A stretch of DNA of 64,000 nt from Paenibacillus aurantius (GCF_032268605.1 NZ_CP130318.1:15001-79000); one strand, 5' to 3'. Positions 36,077 through 47,661 are shown, counted from the stretch's first letter. Numbers and translations are program-made. The notes: generated by a model from the letters alone, not told the origin.

Positions 36077-36310
36077 ATGAAAGATCGCAAATCCGATGAG
36101 AACCCTTGGCGGGGGGCGGCTATCGTCAGCGCCATGGGGGCGGACCTGGCCGTTTGTGTCGGAGCGGGCTACTGGATCGGTTCCAAGCTCGATGACCGGT
36201 TCGGAGGCGGACAGCTTTGGACGCTGGTCGGGCTTATGGCAGGATTGGTCATCGGCGGTGTCGGTGTATTCTTCCTGATCCGACTCTTTGCGGAGGACAA
36301 CCATGACTGA
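36077..36310 (+). CDS. atpZ: AtpZ/AtpI family protein
   Basis: This 77-residue membrane protein has two hydrophobic helices (about 14-35 and 46-69) joined by a short loop (GSKLDDRFGGG). This is the AtpZ (ATPase_gene1) pattern. In other bacteria AtpZ with AtpI aids ATP-synthase assembly or Mg2+/Ca2+ handling. TTAGGAGG precedes ATG. It is the first gene of the operon and overlaps atpI by 8 bases. Confidence 0.85.
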   Translation: MKDRKSDENPWRGAAIVSAMGADLAVCVGAGYWIGSKLDDRFGGGQLWTLVGLMAGLVIGGVGVFFLIRLFAEDNHD

Positions 36311-36713
36311 CTTGCTGGTTCATCTTAAACGAGTGACCCGAATATCCTTCTTTTTTTTGTCCGTTTGCTTTCTTTGCTGGGCGGTCTTCCCTCGGTATCA
36401 GCCGATTTTTGGGGGGCTGGTTATCGGCGTGCTTGCAAGCGTGATCAATATGTATCACTTGGGCTGGAAGGTACATAAGGTTGGGGGAGCTGCAGCCGAA
36501 CGGACCGGCCGAAGAGTCACTCTCGGGTATCCGACCAGAGCCGCCTTTGCGCTGCTGGCCGTACTGGTTTCCACCCGGACGCTTCATTTCGATTTATTCG
36601 CCACTATTGTTGGATTAATTTTTTCGCAGTTGGCAACACTCGTACTGGGTTATCTTTCTACGGCAAGATCCAAAGATTCAGACTCTTCCGATGAAAGGGG
36701 TGAAAAAGAATAA
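36303..36713 (+). CDS. atpI: ATP synthase protein I
   Basis: This 136-residue protein has four hydrophobic helices, the layout of AtpI, which helps assemble the c-ring. ATG 36303 lies inside the end of atpZ with GCGGAGGA upstream. The stop overlaps the atpB start (TAATG), so translation is probably coupled. Confidence 0.85.
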   Translation: MTDLLVHLKRVTRISFFFLSVCFLCWAVFPRYQPIFGGLVIGVLASVINMYHLGWKVHKVGGAAAERTGRRVTLGYPTRAAFALLAVLVSTRTLHFDLFATIVGLIFSQLATLVLGYLSTARSKDSDSSDERGEKE

Positions 36714-37516
36714 TGGAACACATTGCACCGATTATTCACCTGGGCGGCATCGAATTCGATCTGTCCGTCATTCTGATGATTCTGGTTACCAGCGCGATTG
36801 TGCTTATCCTTGGTTTGATGGCCGTCCGCAACGCTTCGGTCACCAATCCGACCAAGATGCAGAACTTCCTGGAATGGGTTATCGAATTTGTCGTTAACAT
36901 CATCGGATCCACGATGGATTTCAAAAAAGGCAAACTCTATCTTAGCTTGGGCCTGGCTCTCATTATGTATATTTTCGTAGGAAATATGCTGGGGCTGCCG
37001 GCAGCGATCATTACCGAGCATGAGAAGCCGGCCAGCGCATTCGGTCAGGAATTCGTCACGCAGGAGCAGCTGGATGAGGCTCACCATAAAGCGGAAGCCA
37101 AAGGAACCGAGTCCCATGGGGTTGAGGTCTCCTGGTACAAATCCCCGACAGCCGACGTTGCCGTTACGGGAGCTCTAACCGTGCTGGTTATCGGGCTGAC
37201 CCACTTTGAAGGCTTGAGAAGAAACCGGAAGTACTACTTGAAGCACTATGTCGACCCGTACATTCCTTTCCTGCCGCTTAACCTGATCAAGGAAGTCGCC
37301 AAGCCGCTGTCTCTCGCTCTTCGTCTATACGGGAATATCTATGCCGGCGAGGTGATGATTGCGGTCATCAAAGGCTTGAGCTGGTTCGGAATCCCGGCTC
37401 TGATCGTCTGGCAGGGCTTTAGTGTGTTCGTTGGCGCGATTCAAGCCTTCGTATTCGTTATGCTGACGATGGTGTATATGTCTCAAGCGATCATACATGA
37501 AGAGCACAGCCACTAG
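36713..37516 (+). CDS. atpB: F1Fo ATP synthase subunit a
   Basis: Subunit a forms the proton half-channels beside the c-ring. It has 267 residues. The essential Arg204 is in PLSLALRLYGNIYAGE. Six or so membrane helices are visible. Between helices, residues about 103-141 form a Glu/His/Lys-rich loop (EQLDEAHHKAEAKG) longer than in Bacillus subunit a. It belongs to the operon order I-a-c-b-delta-alpha-gamma-beta-epsilon. Confidence 0.96.
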   Translation: MEHIAPIIHLGGIEFDLSVILMILVTSAIVLILGLMAVRNASVTNPTKMQNFLEWVIEFVVNIIGSTMDFKKGKLYLSLGLALIMYIFVGNMLGLPAAIITEHEKPASAFGQEFVTQEQLDEAHHKAEAKGTESHGVEVSWYKSPTADVAVTGALTVLVIGLTHFEGLRRNRKYYLKHYVDPYIPFLPLNLIKEVAKPLSLALRLYGNIYAGEVMIAVIKGLSWFGIPALIVWQGFSVFVGAIQAFVFVMLTMVYMSQAIIHEEHSH

Positions 37517-37614
37517 TTTCACAGCAGGCAACAAGGATTTACCTCGAATGCGGATCTCTGAATCTAACAAGTTCGGGTGAATATAAGTTAACCACTCATT
37601 AAATTGAAATTTAG

Positions 37615-37854
<240 letters not shown>

Positions 37855-37945
37855 TGATGACGGATTGGCGGGGATGGCCACAGCCTCCACGCCTTCGTTT
37901 TGCCTTTAACGGATTACCCCATCGCTCAGAAAGGAGTGACGTTCG

Positions 37946-38431
37946 GTGCATATAGTATGGTCTTCGTTTTTTATCCAGCTCGTGGCATTCCTGATCCTCT
38001 TCTGGCTCCTCAAAAAGTATGCGTTCGGTCCTTTGTTCAGCATCATGGAGAAGCGCAAAGAGCTCGTTCAGGAACAGATCCAAACCGCCGAATCGAACCG
38101 CAAGCAGACGGAACAGCTTCTCGCTGAACAGAAGCAGGCGATCGAAACGGCCCGCAAGGAAGCTTATGATATTCTGGAGCAGGCCAGACAGACGAGCGGA
38201 CGCCAGGCGGATGAGCTCATTCAGAACGCCAAAGCGGAAGCCGGCCGTCTTAAGGAAGAGGCTCTTAAAGATATCGAGAACGAGAAGAACAAAGCGGTTG
38301 CGGCTCTGCGCAGTCAAGTCAGCGCTATGTCCGTGTTGATCGCTTCGAAAATTATCGAGAAGCAAGTCGATCAGAAGTCCCAGGAGCAGTTGATTGACCA
38401 ATACCTGCAAGAGGTAGGAGGCAAGCAATGA
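37946..38431 (+). CDS. atpF: F1Fo ATP synthase subunit b
   Basis: Subunit b is the peripheral stalk. It has 161 residues: one N-terminal membrane helix (FFIQLVAFLILFWLL) and a long charged coiled coil to the end. It starts at GTG 37946, with AAGGAG 9 bases upstream. It overlaps atpH by four bases (ATGA). Confidence 0.95.
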   Translation: MHIVWSSFFIQLVAFLILFWLLKKYAFGPLFSIMEKRKELVQEQIQTAESNRKQTEQLLAEQKQAIETARKEAYDILEQARQTSGRQADELIQNAKAEAGRLKEEALKDIENEKNKAVAALRSQVSAMSVLIASKIIEKQVDQKSQEQLIDQYLQEVGGKQ

Positions 38432-38979
38432 GCCAGGACACGATCGTAGCGAAGCGGTATGCCAAGGCGCTTTTCGAAGTGGCCAGAGGCCGGAACCAAA
38501 TCGCCCAGGTCGAGGAAGAGCTGGCGGCTGTCGTTTCTTCTATTCGAGAGAACGCCGACTTCCGCCGTCTGCTGGAACATCCTAACCTGGACGCTTCCGT
38601 CAAAACCAATCTCTTAACCGGGATATACGAAGGTAAGGTCTCGGAGGCCGTATTCAATACGCTGCGTCTCCTGGTAGACAGAGGGCGCGAGTCCCTGCTT
38701 CCTTACCTGTTGAACGACTATGTCAAAATCGCGAATGAAGAGCTGGGCCAGGCGAAGGCGATCGTCACGACTCCCCTGCCGCTTACGGCAGAGGAAACCG
38801 AGCACATCGCGGCTCAATTCGGCCAGCTGACCGGCAAAACCATCCGCGTCGAGAACGTGATAGATTCCAGCCTGCTCGGTGGGCTGCAGGTTCGCATCGG
38901 CGATCGTCTGTATGACGGCAGCTTGTCCGGTAAGCTGAACAGGCTGCAGAAGACTTTGGCAGGATCACAAGCACTGTAG
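38428..38979 (+). CDS. atpH: F1Fo ATP synthase subunit delta
   Basis: Subunit delta (183 residues) joins the b stalk to the top of F1. The N-terminal helical domain (IVAKRYAKALFEVA) and the C-terminal conserved part (DSSLLGGLQVRIGDRLYDGS) match the OSCP/delta family. It is coupled to atpF by the ATGA overlap. Confidence 0.95.
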   Translation: MSQDTIVAKRYAKALFEVARGRNQIAQVEEELAAVVSSIRENADFRRLLEHPNLDASVKTNLLTGIYEGKVSEAVFNTLRLLVDRGRESLLPYLLNDYVKIANEELGQAKAIVTTPLPLTAEETEHIAAQFGQLTGKTIRVENVIDSSLLGGLQVRIGDRLYDGSLSGKLNRLQKTLAGSQAL

Positions 38980-38995
38980 ATAGGGGTGAGGATAG

Positions 38996-40510
<1,515 letters not shown>

Positions 40511-40520
40511 AGATAGAACC

Positions 40521-40606
40521 AGGCTTGCGCAAGCAAGCCTAACCCCTTGTTCCGACCGTTTCGGGGCAGGGTGATGTTAGTGAAGTCCGTTTTCCCAAGG
40601 GAAAAC
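40521..40606 (+). other. two perfect hairpins between atpA and atpG
   Basis: AGGCTTGC pairs with GCAAGCCT around a GCAA tetraloop at 40521-40540, and GTTTTCCC pairs with GGGAAAAC around AA at 40589-40606. No T run follows either. The second ends about 5 bases before the atpG ribosome site. They could mark mRNA processing or tune subunit ratios. Confidence 0.75.
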
Positions 40607-40623
40607 TTCTAGGTGGTGAAAAA

Positions 40624-41490
40624 GTGGCCAAAGGAATACGCGAAATCAAACGCCAAATCAAGAGCAAGCAGAACATGAAGCAGATCACGAAGGCGATGGA
40701 GATGGTGGCGGCATCCAAGTTGAAGCGCGCCCAGAACAGCGCCGAAGCAGCCCGTCCTTATGCGGATAAGATCAAGGACGTGGTAGCCAGCATTGCGGCC
40801 GGCACCAAAGGGGTTAAGCACCCCATGCTCCAAAGCCGGGAGATCAAGCGCACCGGATACCTGGTCATCACATCGGACCGCGGGCTTGCCGGCGGATACA
40901 ACGCCAACGTTCTGCGTAAAGTCCTGAACACCATTCGGGAAAGGCACCAATCGACCAGCGAATACGCCGTCTTCGTTATCGGCCGTAAGGGCCGTGATTT
41001 CTTCCGCAAGCGGAATATTCCGATCGTGGAGGAAGTGACGGGACTACCGGATTCGCCGAGCTTCGCCGATATTCGATCCGTTGCTTCGGCTGCCGTGCGC
41101 AACTTCGAGAACGGATCCTATGACGAACTCTATTTGGTTTATAACCGGTTTAACAATGCCATTTCCCAAACCCCTGTAGAGAAGCGGCTTCTTCCTCTGG
41201 ATGACCTCCAGGGATCAAGCACCGGGGCTGTCGCCAACTACGAATACGAACCGTCTCCAGAAGGCGTACTCGAGGTTCTGCTCCCGAAATATGCGGAAAC
41301 CTTGATTTACAGTGCCGTCTTGGAAGGAAAGGCAAGTGAGTTCGGCGCCCGGATGACTGCCATGGGCAGCGCGACGAAGAATGCGACCAAGCTGATCTCC
41401 AGCTTGACCATTGTTTACAACCGTGCCCGTCAGGCTGCCATCACTCAGGAAATCACGGAAATTGTGGCAGGTGCCAATTCCCAGTCTTAA
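40624..41490 (+). CDS. atpG: F1 ATP synthase subunit gamma
   Basis: Gamma (288 residues) is the central rotor shaft. The conserved N-terminal helix ([28 protein letters not shown]) and C-terminal helix ([20 protein letters not shown]) are intact. It starts at GTG 40624, with AGGTGGTGA upstream. The 113-base gap before it holds two hairpins. Confidence 0.97.
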   Translation: MAKGIREIKRQIKSKQNMKQITKAMEMVAASKLKRAQNSAEAARPYADKIKDVVASIAAGTKGVKHPMLQSREIKRTGYLVITSDRGLAGGYNANVLRKVLNTIRERHQSTSEYAVFVIGRKGRDFFRKRNIPIVEEVTGLPDSPSFADIRSVASAAVRNFENGSYDELYLVYNRFNNAISQTPVEKRLLPLDDLQGSSTGAVANYEYEPSPEGVLEVLLPKYAETLIYSAVLEGKASEFGARMTAMGSATKNATKLISSLTIVYNRARQAAITQEITEIVAGANSQS

Positions 41491-41498
41491 TGATATAG

Positions 41499-42938
<1,440 letters not shown>

Positions 42939-42948
42939 GACCCATTCC

Positions 42949-43044
42949 TCATCCATCGAAAGCGGGAAAAACGATCCGGAAAGGCATAAACGAAGCGGCG
43001 CCGACGCCGGTTCCCCGGGCACGCTTCCCCCGGTCGGTGGATGA
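42949..43044 (+). other. structured spacer between atpD and atpC
   Basis: TCATCCA (42949-42955) pairs with TGGATGA (43038-43044), enclosing a GAAGCG/CGCTTC stem and a GC-rich inner part. There is no T run. The gap is long for this operon and contains no gene. Confidence 0.5.
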
Positions 43045-43107
43045 ATTGTATAAAGCAGTTGCTTCATGAAGGGGTTTCCCCCGGGAAACCTGGAAGGAGG
43101 GTTGCAC

Positions 43108-43509
43108 GTGAGTACTTTCTTGTTGGAGATCGTTACCCCGGAGCGCAAAGTATACGCGGAAGAAGCGGATATGATCGTTGTCAAAGGGGTAGCCGGTGAG
43201 CTGGGGATTTTGCCAAACCACATTCCGTTGGTGACTCCTCTTAAGATCGCTCCCGTCAAAATCAAAAAGGGCAATTCCACGGAGCTCATCGCCGTAAACG
43301 GCGGCTTTATGGAAGTGCGCAAAGACAAGGTCGTCATCCTGGCCGAATCGGCCGAGCTGCCTGCCGATATCGACGTGGAACGGGCCCGCTCCGCCAAGGA
43401 GAGAGCCGAGAAGCGTCTGGGAGGAAGCAAACAGGACGAGCTGGACTTCCGCCGTGCCGAAATGGCGCTTCAGCGGGCCTTGAACCGGTTGGACGTGGCC
43501 GGCAAATAA
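43108..43509 (+). CDS. atpC: F1 ATP synthase subunit epsilon
   Basis: Epsilon (133 residues) links gamma to the c-ring and can inhibit ATP hydrolysis. The N-terminal beta sandwich (LLEIVTPERKVYAEEADMIVV) and the C-terminal helical hairpin (ERARSAKERAEKRL and RRAEMALQRALNRL) are present. It starts at GTG 43108 with AAGGAGG 7 bases upstream; an ATG at 43066 lies upstream of that site and is rejected. It is the last gene of the operon. Confidence 0.96.
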   Translation: MSTFLLEIVTPERKVYAEEADMIVVKGVAGELGILPNHIPLVTPLKIAPVKIKKGNSTELIAVNGGFMEVRKDKVVILAESAELPADIDVERARSAKERAEKRLGGSKQDELDFRRAEMALQRALNRLDVAGK

Positions 43510-43522
43510 AGCAAGACCACCG

Positions 43523-43552
43523 AAAAGCAGAGGGATTCCCTCTGCTTTTTTT
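43523..43552 (+). terminator. atp operon terminator
   Basis: AAAAGCAGAGGG pairs perfectly with CCCTCTGCTTTT around ATT, continuing into a T run. Confidence 0.93.
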
Positions 43553-43632
43553 GTATGCGGAAAACGATGTGAAGGCTAAATCAGTCGTCTGGTTTATAAA
43601 CCGCACATTCTGGTCATCATTTCGATAATTTT

Positions 43633-43661
43633 GTATACTATACATAGACTAGAATAGACTA
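43633..43661 (+). promoter_or_regulatory. candidate operator of the GntR-type gene
   Basis: GTATACTATAC (43633-43643) is a perfect inverted repeat about a central C. It is followed by two direct TAGACTA copies (43645-43651 and 43655-43661) spaced one helical turn apart. They lie 48-76 bases before the start codon, where a promoter is expected, so autoregulation is plausible. Confidence 0.5.
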
Positions 43662-43708
43662 ATCGAGGGCAGAATGGGAATTATTTTTCTCTTTAAGGAG
43701 CAAGCAGG

Positions 43709-45094
43709 ATGGCCAAACCGGACCGTAATACTTTTCAGAACCGATTAAACGAGATGCTGAATTCCATTCGTCATAACATTTTGACCGGGGTTTACAAGCC
43801 CGGCGATTATTTGCCTGCGGAGACGGCATTGGCCGAACAGTTCCATTTGAGCAAGAACTCCGTACGTCTCATACTGGATAAACTGGTAGAAGAAAAGATG
43901 ATCGTCAAGCTCCCTAGGGTTGGCTCCCAGGTTATGGCTCCCCAGCAAAAGGTAGTTCGCTTTGGTGTGTACCCGTCCCTGTACGAAGAAGCTAATATGG
44001 GCGAGCTTATCGAAAAGTTCCAGGCAGAGCATCCCCATATCCGAATAGAGGCGCTAAAACTTCCCTATTTTCAAGCGGATAACGTCAAGGAGCTGCTGGA
44101 ATCCGGAATCGTTGACGTACTTACCCTAAATCATAATGATTACGTTCACTTCCGGGAAACGAATCAATTGAACGTACTGGAACCGTTACCCCCCCAGCAG
44201 GAAACGTACCCCTTCTTGAATGACTTATTCGCGATGGAAGAGGGTGCCTTGTTCGTGAGGCCGTTTGTTTTTTCGCCGGTTGTCCTTTGTTACAACAAAG
44301 ATCATTTCCGGGAACGCCGGCTGTTTGAGCCCGACAGCAGCTGGGATTGGCAGGAGTTGCGCGAAACATTGGCCAAGGTGGTGGCTCCGAATCGGTTTGG
44401 CTTGTATTTTCACTTATCCTCGTATACCCGTTGGCCTATCTTTCTTTTGCAGAACCTTGCGCAATTTCGGAGGGATGAGAACGATTTTCTGAAGCCTGAG
44501 GATCCGGAAATGCTGGCCTTGCTGCGATTTATCCGTTCTCTGATCCATGAAGACGGCTTATACCCCCTGGTGATTTCGTTCGGTGACCATGATGCCGAGA
44601 AACTGTTCAAGCAGCAAAAGGTATCGGTCATCCTGACGACCTATTACCGTCTGAATCAACTAAAGGATGCCGATTTTCCCTTCGACATTTCCCCTCTCCC
44701 GAAGTTTCGTACCCATGATACGCTTCTGTTGACAACCGGCATTGCCATAGGGGCCATGTCCGCCAACAAGGAAGAAGCAAAGTGCTTTGCGGATTACCTT
44801 CTTTCGGAAGAAAGCCAGAGGAACATTCGCCGTCATACGTTCAGCCTGCCGGCCAATCGATTGGTTGCGGAATCCGTACAGACCGAATTGCCGAATCAAC
44901 CTGCGCGGTTGGAGCTTCATAGGGAATTGATTTCCTATTATGCGACCCATGATCGGCTTCAGTTAACCATGGAAGAATTGAAAGTATTGGGAGAATGTTT
45001 AGGAGAATATTTCTCCCAATTGGTCGACGAGGAAGGGCTGATTCGGCTGTTTAATAAACAATTAAAACTAGAGCCTGAGCCATCAATGCCATAG
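43709..45094 (+). CDS. GntR-family regulator fused to a solute-binding-protein-like domain
   Basis: This 461-residue protein has no signal peptide or membrane segment. Residues about 8-78 form a GntR winged helix (LNEMLNSIRHNILTGVYKPGDYLPAETALAEQF then SKNSVRLILDKLVEE). From about 83 to the end it resembles a family-1 extracellular solute-binding protein (VRFGVYPSLYEEANMGELIEKFQAEHPHIRIE at the domain start, and GIAIGAMSANKEEAKCFADYLLSEESQ late). The usual lipoprotein sensor has become a cytoplasmic ligand domain. It likely senses a sugar or related compound and controls the neighbouring oxidoreductase gene. The ligand is unknown. Its codon use looks less GC-biased than the atp and nuo genes. 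Confidence 0.85.
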   Translation: MAKPDRNTFQNRLNEMLNSIRHNILTGVYKPGDYLPAETALAEQFHLSKNSVRLILDKLVEEKMIVKLPRVGSQVMAPQQKVVRFGVYPSLYEEANMGELIEKFQAEHPHIRIEALKLPYFQADNVKELLESGIVDVLTLNHNDYVHFRETNQLNVLEPLPPQQETYPFLNDLFAMEEGALFVRPFVFSPVVLCYNKDHFRERRLFEPDSSWDWQELRETLAKVVAPNRFGLYFHLSSYTRWPIFLLQNLAQFRRDENDFLKPEDPEMLALLRFIRSLIHEDGLYPLVISFGDHDAEKLFKQQKVSVILTTYYRLNQLKDADFPFDISPLPKFRTHDTLLLTTGIAIGAMSANKEEAKCFADYLLSEESQRNIRRHTFSLPANRLVAESVQTELPNQPARLELHRELISYYATHDRLQLTMEELKVLGECLGEYFSQLVDEEGLIRLFNKQLKLEPEPSMP

Positions 45095-45147
45095 GAGAAG
45101 CGGCAAGCGAAGAGAATTTTCCTATTATCTTTTGAGCGATATGAACG

Positions 45148-45178
45148 AAAAGCGGACAATTCGGGTCCGCTTTTTTTT
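45148..45178 (+). terminator. terminator of the GntR-type gene
   Basis: AAGCGGAC pairs with GTCCGCTT around AATTCG, followed by a T run. Confidence 0.9.
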
Positions 45179-45254
45179 GTGTGCTCGGAATCCCGAAATT
45201 AGGAAGTCCTGAGGAGAAATGCGTGGATAAAGTACTAAGACCAACCACTTAATG

Positions 45255-45333
45255 AACCACATAAAAACCAGTTGACTATATAAAAATGTAAATGGTAGTA
45301 TGTTTGCGAGGTAAATAAACTACATAAGTACCA
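45255..45333 (+). promoter_or_regulatory. repeat-flanked promoter of the oxidoreductase gene
   Basis: Two similar 16-base direct repeats (AACCACATAAAAACCA at 45255-45270 and AACTACATAAGTACCA at 45318-45333, 13 of 16 identical) start 63 bases apart, about six helical turns. Between them lie TTGACT (45272-45277) and TAGTAT (45296-45301) with an 18-base spacer. The layout suggests an operator for a dimeric regulator. The rest of the 430-base gap (45095-45524) shows no gene. Confidence 0.5.
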
Positions 45334-45524
45334 ACGATTCCGATTAATGGTCAAAAAGGGTGTCAGGGATGATCGGTTGGAACGGGTTCGCTTCGTGAAG
45401 GTTCGTCATGCAGGGGAGCTTCATGTGATAGAGGGGGGCGGGTTTCCAGTCGCCGATTGTCCGTCAAGGAATTGAGCTGGCTTGGCCGTTTTGAGAAGGT
45501 TTTGATTATGAGGGAGGATTGGCT

Positions 45525-46586
45525 ATGACAAAATTAAAAATTGGCATTATCGGCGCGGGTTCCATTTCGGAGGTTCATTTCAACTCTTACCAAAACAATC
45601 CCCATGCGGAGATCTATGCGGTTTGTGATTTGAATGAGGAAAGGGCGAAGGCGAAAGCCTCAGCCTATGGCGCTAAGAAGGTTTTTACCGATTACAAGGA
45701 GATCCTTGCCCTTCCGGAGCTGCAGGGGGTTAGCATCTGTACCTGGAACAATTCCCATGCCGAAATTGCCATTGCCGCGTTGGAGGCGGGTAAGCATGTA
45801 TTGGTGGAAAAGCCGCTTTGCATAACGGTAGAGGAGGCTTTGCGTGTAGAAGAGGCCGTTCGCCGCAGCGGGAAGGTGCTTCAGGTAGGGTTTGTCAGGA
45901 GATATGCAAGCAACAACCAAATTGTAAAGCAATTTATCGATCATGAGGAACTGGGTCCGATCTATTACGCCAAGGCTTCCTGCCTGCGCAGATTGGGCAA
46001 CCCCGGGGGATGGTTTGCCGATGCGGAACGTTCCGGCGGCGGTCCGTTGATCGACCTTGGAGTTCATCTCATTGATATTTGCTGGTATCTCATGGGGCAG
46101 CCCAAAGTAAAGTCCGTATCCGGAAATACCTATAACCGGTTGGGCAATCGATCCAACATCAAAAACCTGGACTTCTATAAGGCGTCCGATTACGATGCTT
46201 CGAAAAACACGGTAGAGGATCTTGCCAACGCGCTGATCCGCTTCGAGAACGGGGCTTCCCTGATGGTGGACGTAAGTTTTACGCTTCATGCCAAGCAGGA
46301 TGTTCTGTCCGTGGCGATATTTGGCGAACGGGGAGGCGCGGAGCTGGAGCCGGAACTACATCTGGTGACGGAAAATCATGATACCATTCTGAATATTACC
46401 CCCCAGGTGAACAATTTACGTTTCGATTTCAAGGATGCCTTTCAGAATGAAATCAATCATTTTATTGATACTTTACTCGGACAGAAAGAGACGAGAAGTC
46501 CGGTGGAGGATGGCGTCGAGATGATGAAAATTCTTTGCGCCATTTATGAGTCCGCCGAAACGGGCAAGGAAGTCCGCTTCTCCTGA
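45525..46586 (+). CDS. Gfo/Idh/MocA family oxidoreductase
   Basis: This 353-residue NAD(P)-dependent dehydrogenase has Rossmann motif IGIIGAGSISEVH at the N-terminus, the VEKPLC lysine motif near residue 95 and the substrate segment GGWFADAERSGGGPLIDLGVHLIDICW near 165-190, as in inositol and sugar dehydrogenases. ATG 45525 has GGGAGGA 6 bases upstream; a TTG two codons earlier is less likely. It is likely controlled by the adjacent GntR-type protein. The substrate is unknown. Confidence 0.9.
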   Translation: MTKLKIGIIGAGSISEVHFNSYQNNPHAEIYAVCDLNEERAKAKASAYGAKKVFTDYKEILALPELQGVSICTWNNSHAEIAIAALEAGKHVLVEKPLCITVEEALRVEEAVRRSGKVLQVGFVRRYASNNQIVKQFIDHEELGPIYYAKASCLRRLGNPGGWFADAERSGGGPLIDLGVHLIDICWYLMGQPKVKSVSGNTYNRLGNRSNIKNLDFYKASDYDASKNTVEDLANALIRFENGASLMVDVSFTLHAKQDVLSVAIFGERGGAELEPELHLVTENHDTILNITPQVNNLRFDFKDAFQNEINHFIDTLLGQKETRSPVEDGVEMMKILCAIYESAETGKEVRFS

Positions 46587-46631
46587 AGTAAGCGATTGGG
46601 AAACGGCATGCGTCTATAGGGATCTGACCAT

Positions 46632-46669
46632 TTGAACCGGGGGTATTCCTTCTCCCGGTTCAATTTTTT
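46632..46669 (+). terminator. oxidoreductase gene terminator
   Basis: TTGAACCGGG pairs perfectly with CCCGGTTCAA, followed by six T. Confidence 0.92.
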
Positions 46670-46719
46670 GGAACAAAGCTGGTTAAGAAAGCGCAATGTT
46701 GGATGGATCAGGAATTAGT

Positions 46720-46749
46720 TAGACAAAAAATTGAGACATTTGATATAAT
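46720..46749 (+). promoter_or_regulatory. promoter of the nuo operon
   Basis: TAGACA (46720-46725) and TATAAT (46744-46749) with an 18-base spacer, 44 bases before nuoA. Confidence 0.55.
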
Positions 46750-46792
46750 TGTGAAGGTGTTTATAACAGAAGAACGGAGGGGATCCGGTCGA

Positions 46793-47158
46793 ATGTATAC
46801 CAACAATTATGTGATTGTGGCCATCTTTCTGGCGTTGGGTCTGTTTCTTCCGGCGGCCGCACTCACGATAGGGCGTCTGCTCCGGCCCAGCAAGCCGTTG
46901 TCGGAGAAGCTGACGACTTATGAAAGCGGTAACGAACCCGTCGGCGAGGGGCAGGTCCGGTTCAACATCCGGTATTACCTCTTTGCGTTAATGTTTGTTA
47001 TTTTTGATGTGGAAACGGTCTTCCTGTACCCATGGGCGGTTGCGTATAACCAGCTCGGGTTGTTTGTGCTCGTGGAAATGTGTATTTTCGTCGCCCTCCT
47101 TGTGGTGGGTCTACTCTATGCCTGGAAGAAGAAGGTGCTGCAATGGACTTCTCTTTAG
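46793..47158 (+). CDS. nuoA: NADH-quinone oxidoreductase (complex I) subunit A
   Basis: This 121-residue membrane subunit has three helices and the conserved [32 protein letters not shown] block (read in parts) at the quinone-site side. ATG 46793 has GGAGGGGA about 9 bases upstream. It is the first gene of an eleven-gene operon A-B-C-D-H-I-J-K-L-M-N. Confidence 0.95.
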   Translation: MYTNNYVIVAIFLALGLFLPAAALTIGRLLRPSKPLSEKLTTYESGNEPVGEGQVRFNIRYYLFALMFVIFDVETVFLYPWAVAYNQLGLFVLVEMCIFVALLVVGLLYAWKKKVLQWTSL

Positions 47159-47661
47159 AATCGGTGACTCCCGAGGAACGGGAAGAGCTCGAACGCAATG
47201 TATTCCTAACAACCCTCGAACAACTGAAGGCGTGGGCCCGCAGCAACTCCCTCTGGCCGCTTACTTTCGGACTGGCCTGCTGCGCCATCGAGATGATGGG
47301 AACCGGAGCTTCTCACTATGACCTGGACCGGTTCGGGGTAATCTTCCGGACTTCGCCCCGGCAGTCGGACGTGATGATTGTGGCGGGAACCGTCACGAAG
47401 AAAATGGCCCCGCTGCTCAGAAGGCTGTACGACCAGATGCCGGAGCCGAAATGGGTTATCGCCATGGGCTCCTGTGCAACGGCAGGGGGACCGTATATCA
47501 AGTCCTATGCCGTCGTCAAAGGAGTCGACCAAGTCGTGCCGGTCGATGTGTACATCCCGGGCTGCCCGCCTAATCCGGCTGCGCTTATCTATGGCATCAA
47601 CAAGCTGCAGGAGAAAATCCGCTATGAAGCGAAGACCGGGAAGCGGGTGACCAGCCGATGA
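47143..47661 (+). CDS. nuoB: complex I subunit B
   Basis: NuoB (172 residues) carries the terminal [4Fe-4S] cluster N2, which passes electrons to quinone. The four Cys ligands are in [17 protein letters not shown] and [12 protein letters not shown] 47143 overlaps nuoA by 16 bases; the ribosome site GAAGGTG is inside nuoA. It is a cytoplasmic-face subunit between NuoD and the membrane arm. Confidence 0.95.
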   Translation: MDFSLESVTPEEREELERNVFLTTLEQLKAWARSNSLWPLTFGLACCAIEMMGTGASHYDLDRFGVIFRTSPRQSDVMIVAGTVTKKMAPLLRRLYDQMPEPKWVIAMGSCATAGGPYIKSYAVVKGVDQVVPVDVYIPGCPPNPAALIYGINKLQEKIRYEAKTGKRVTSR

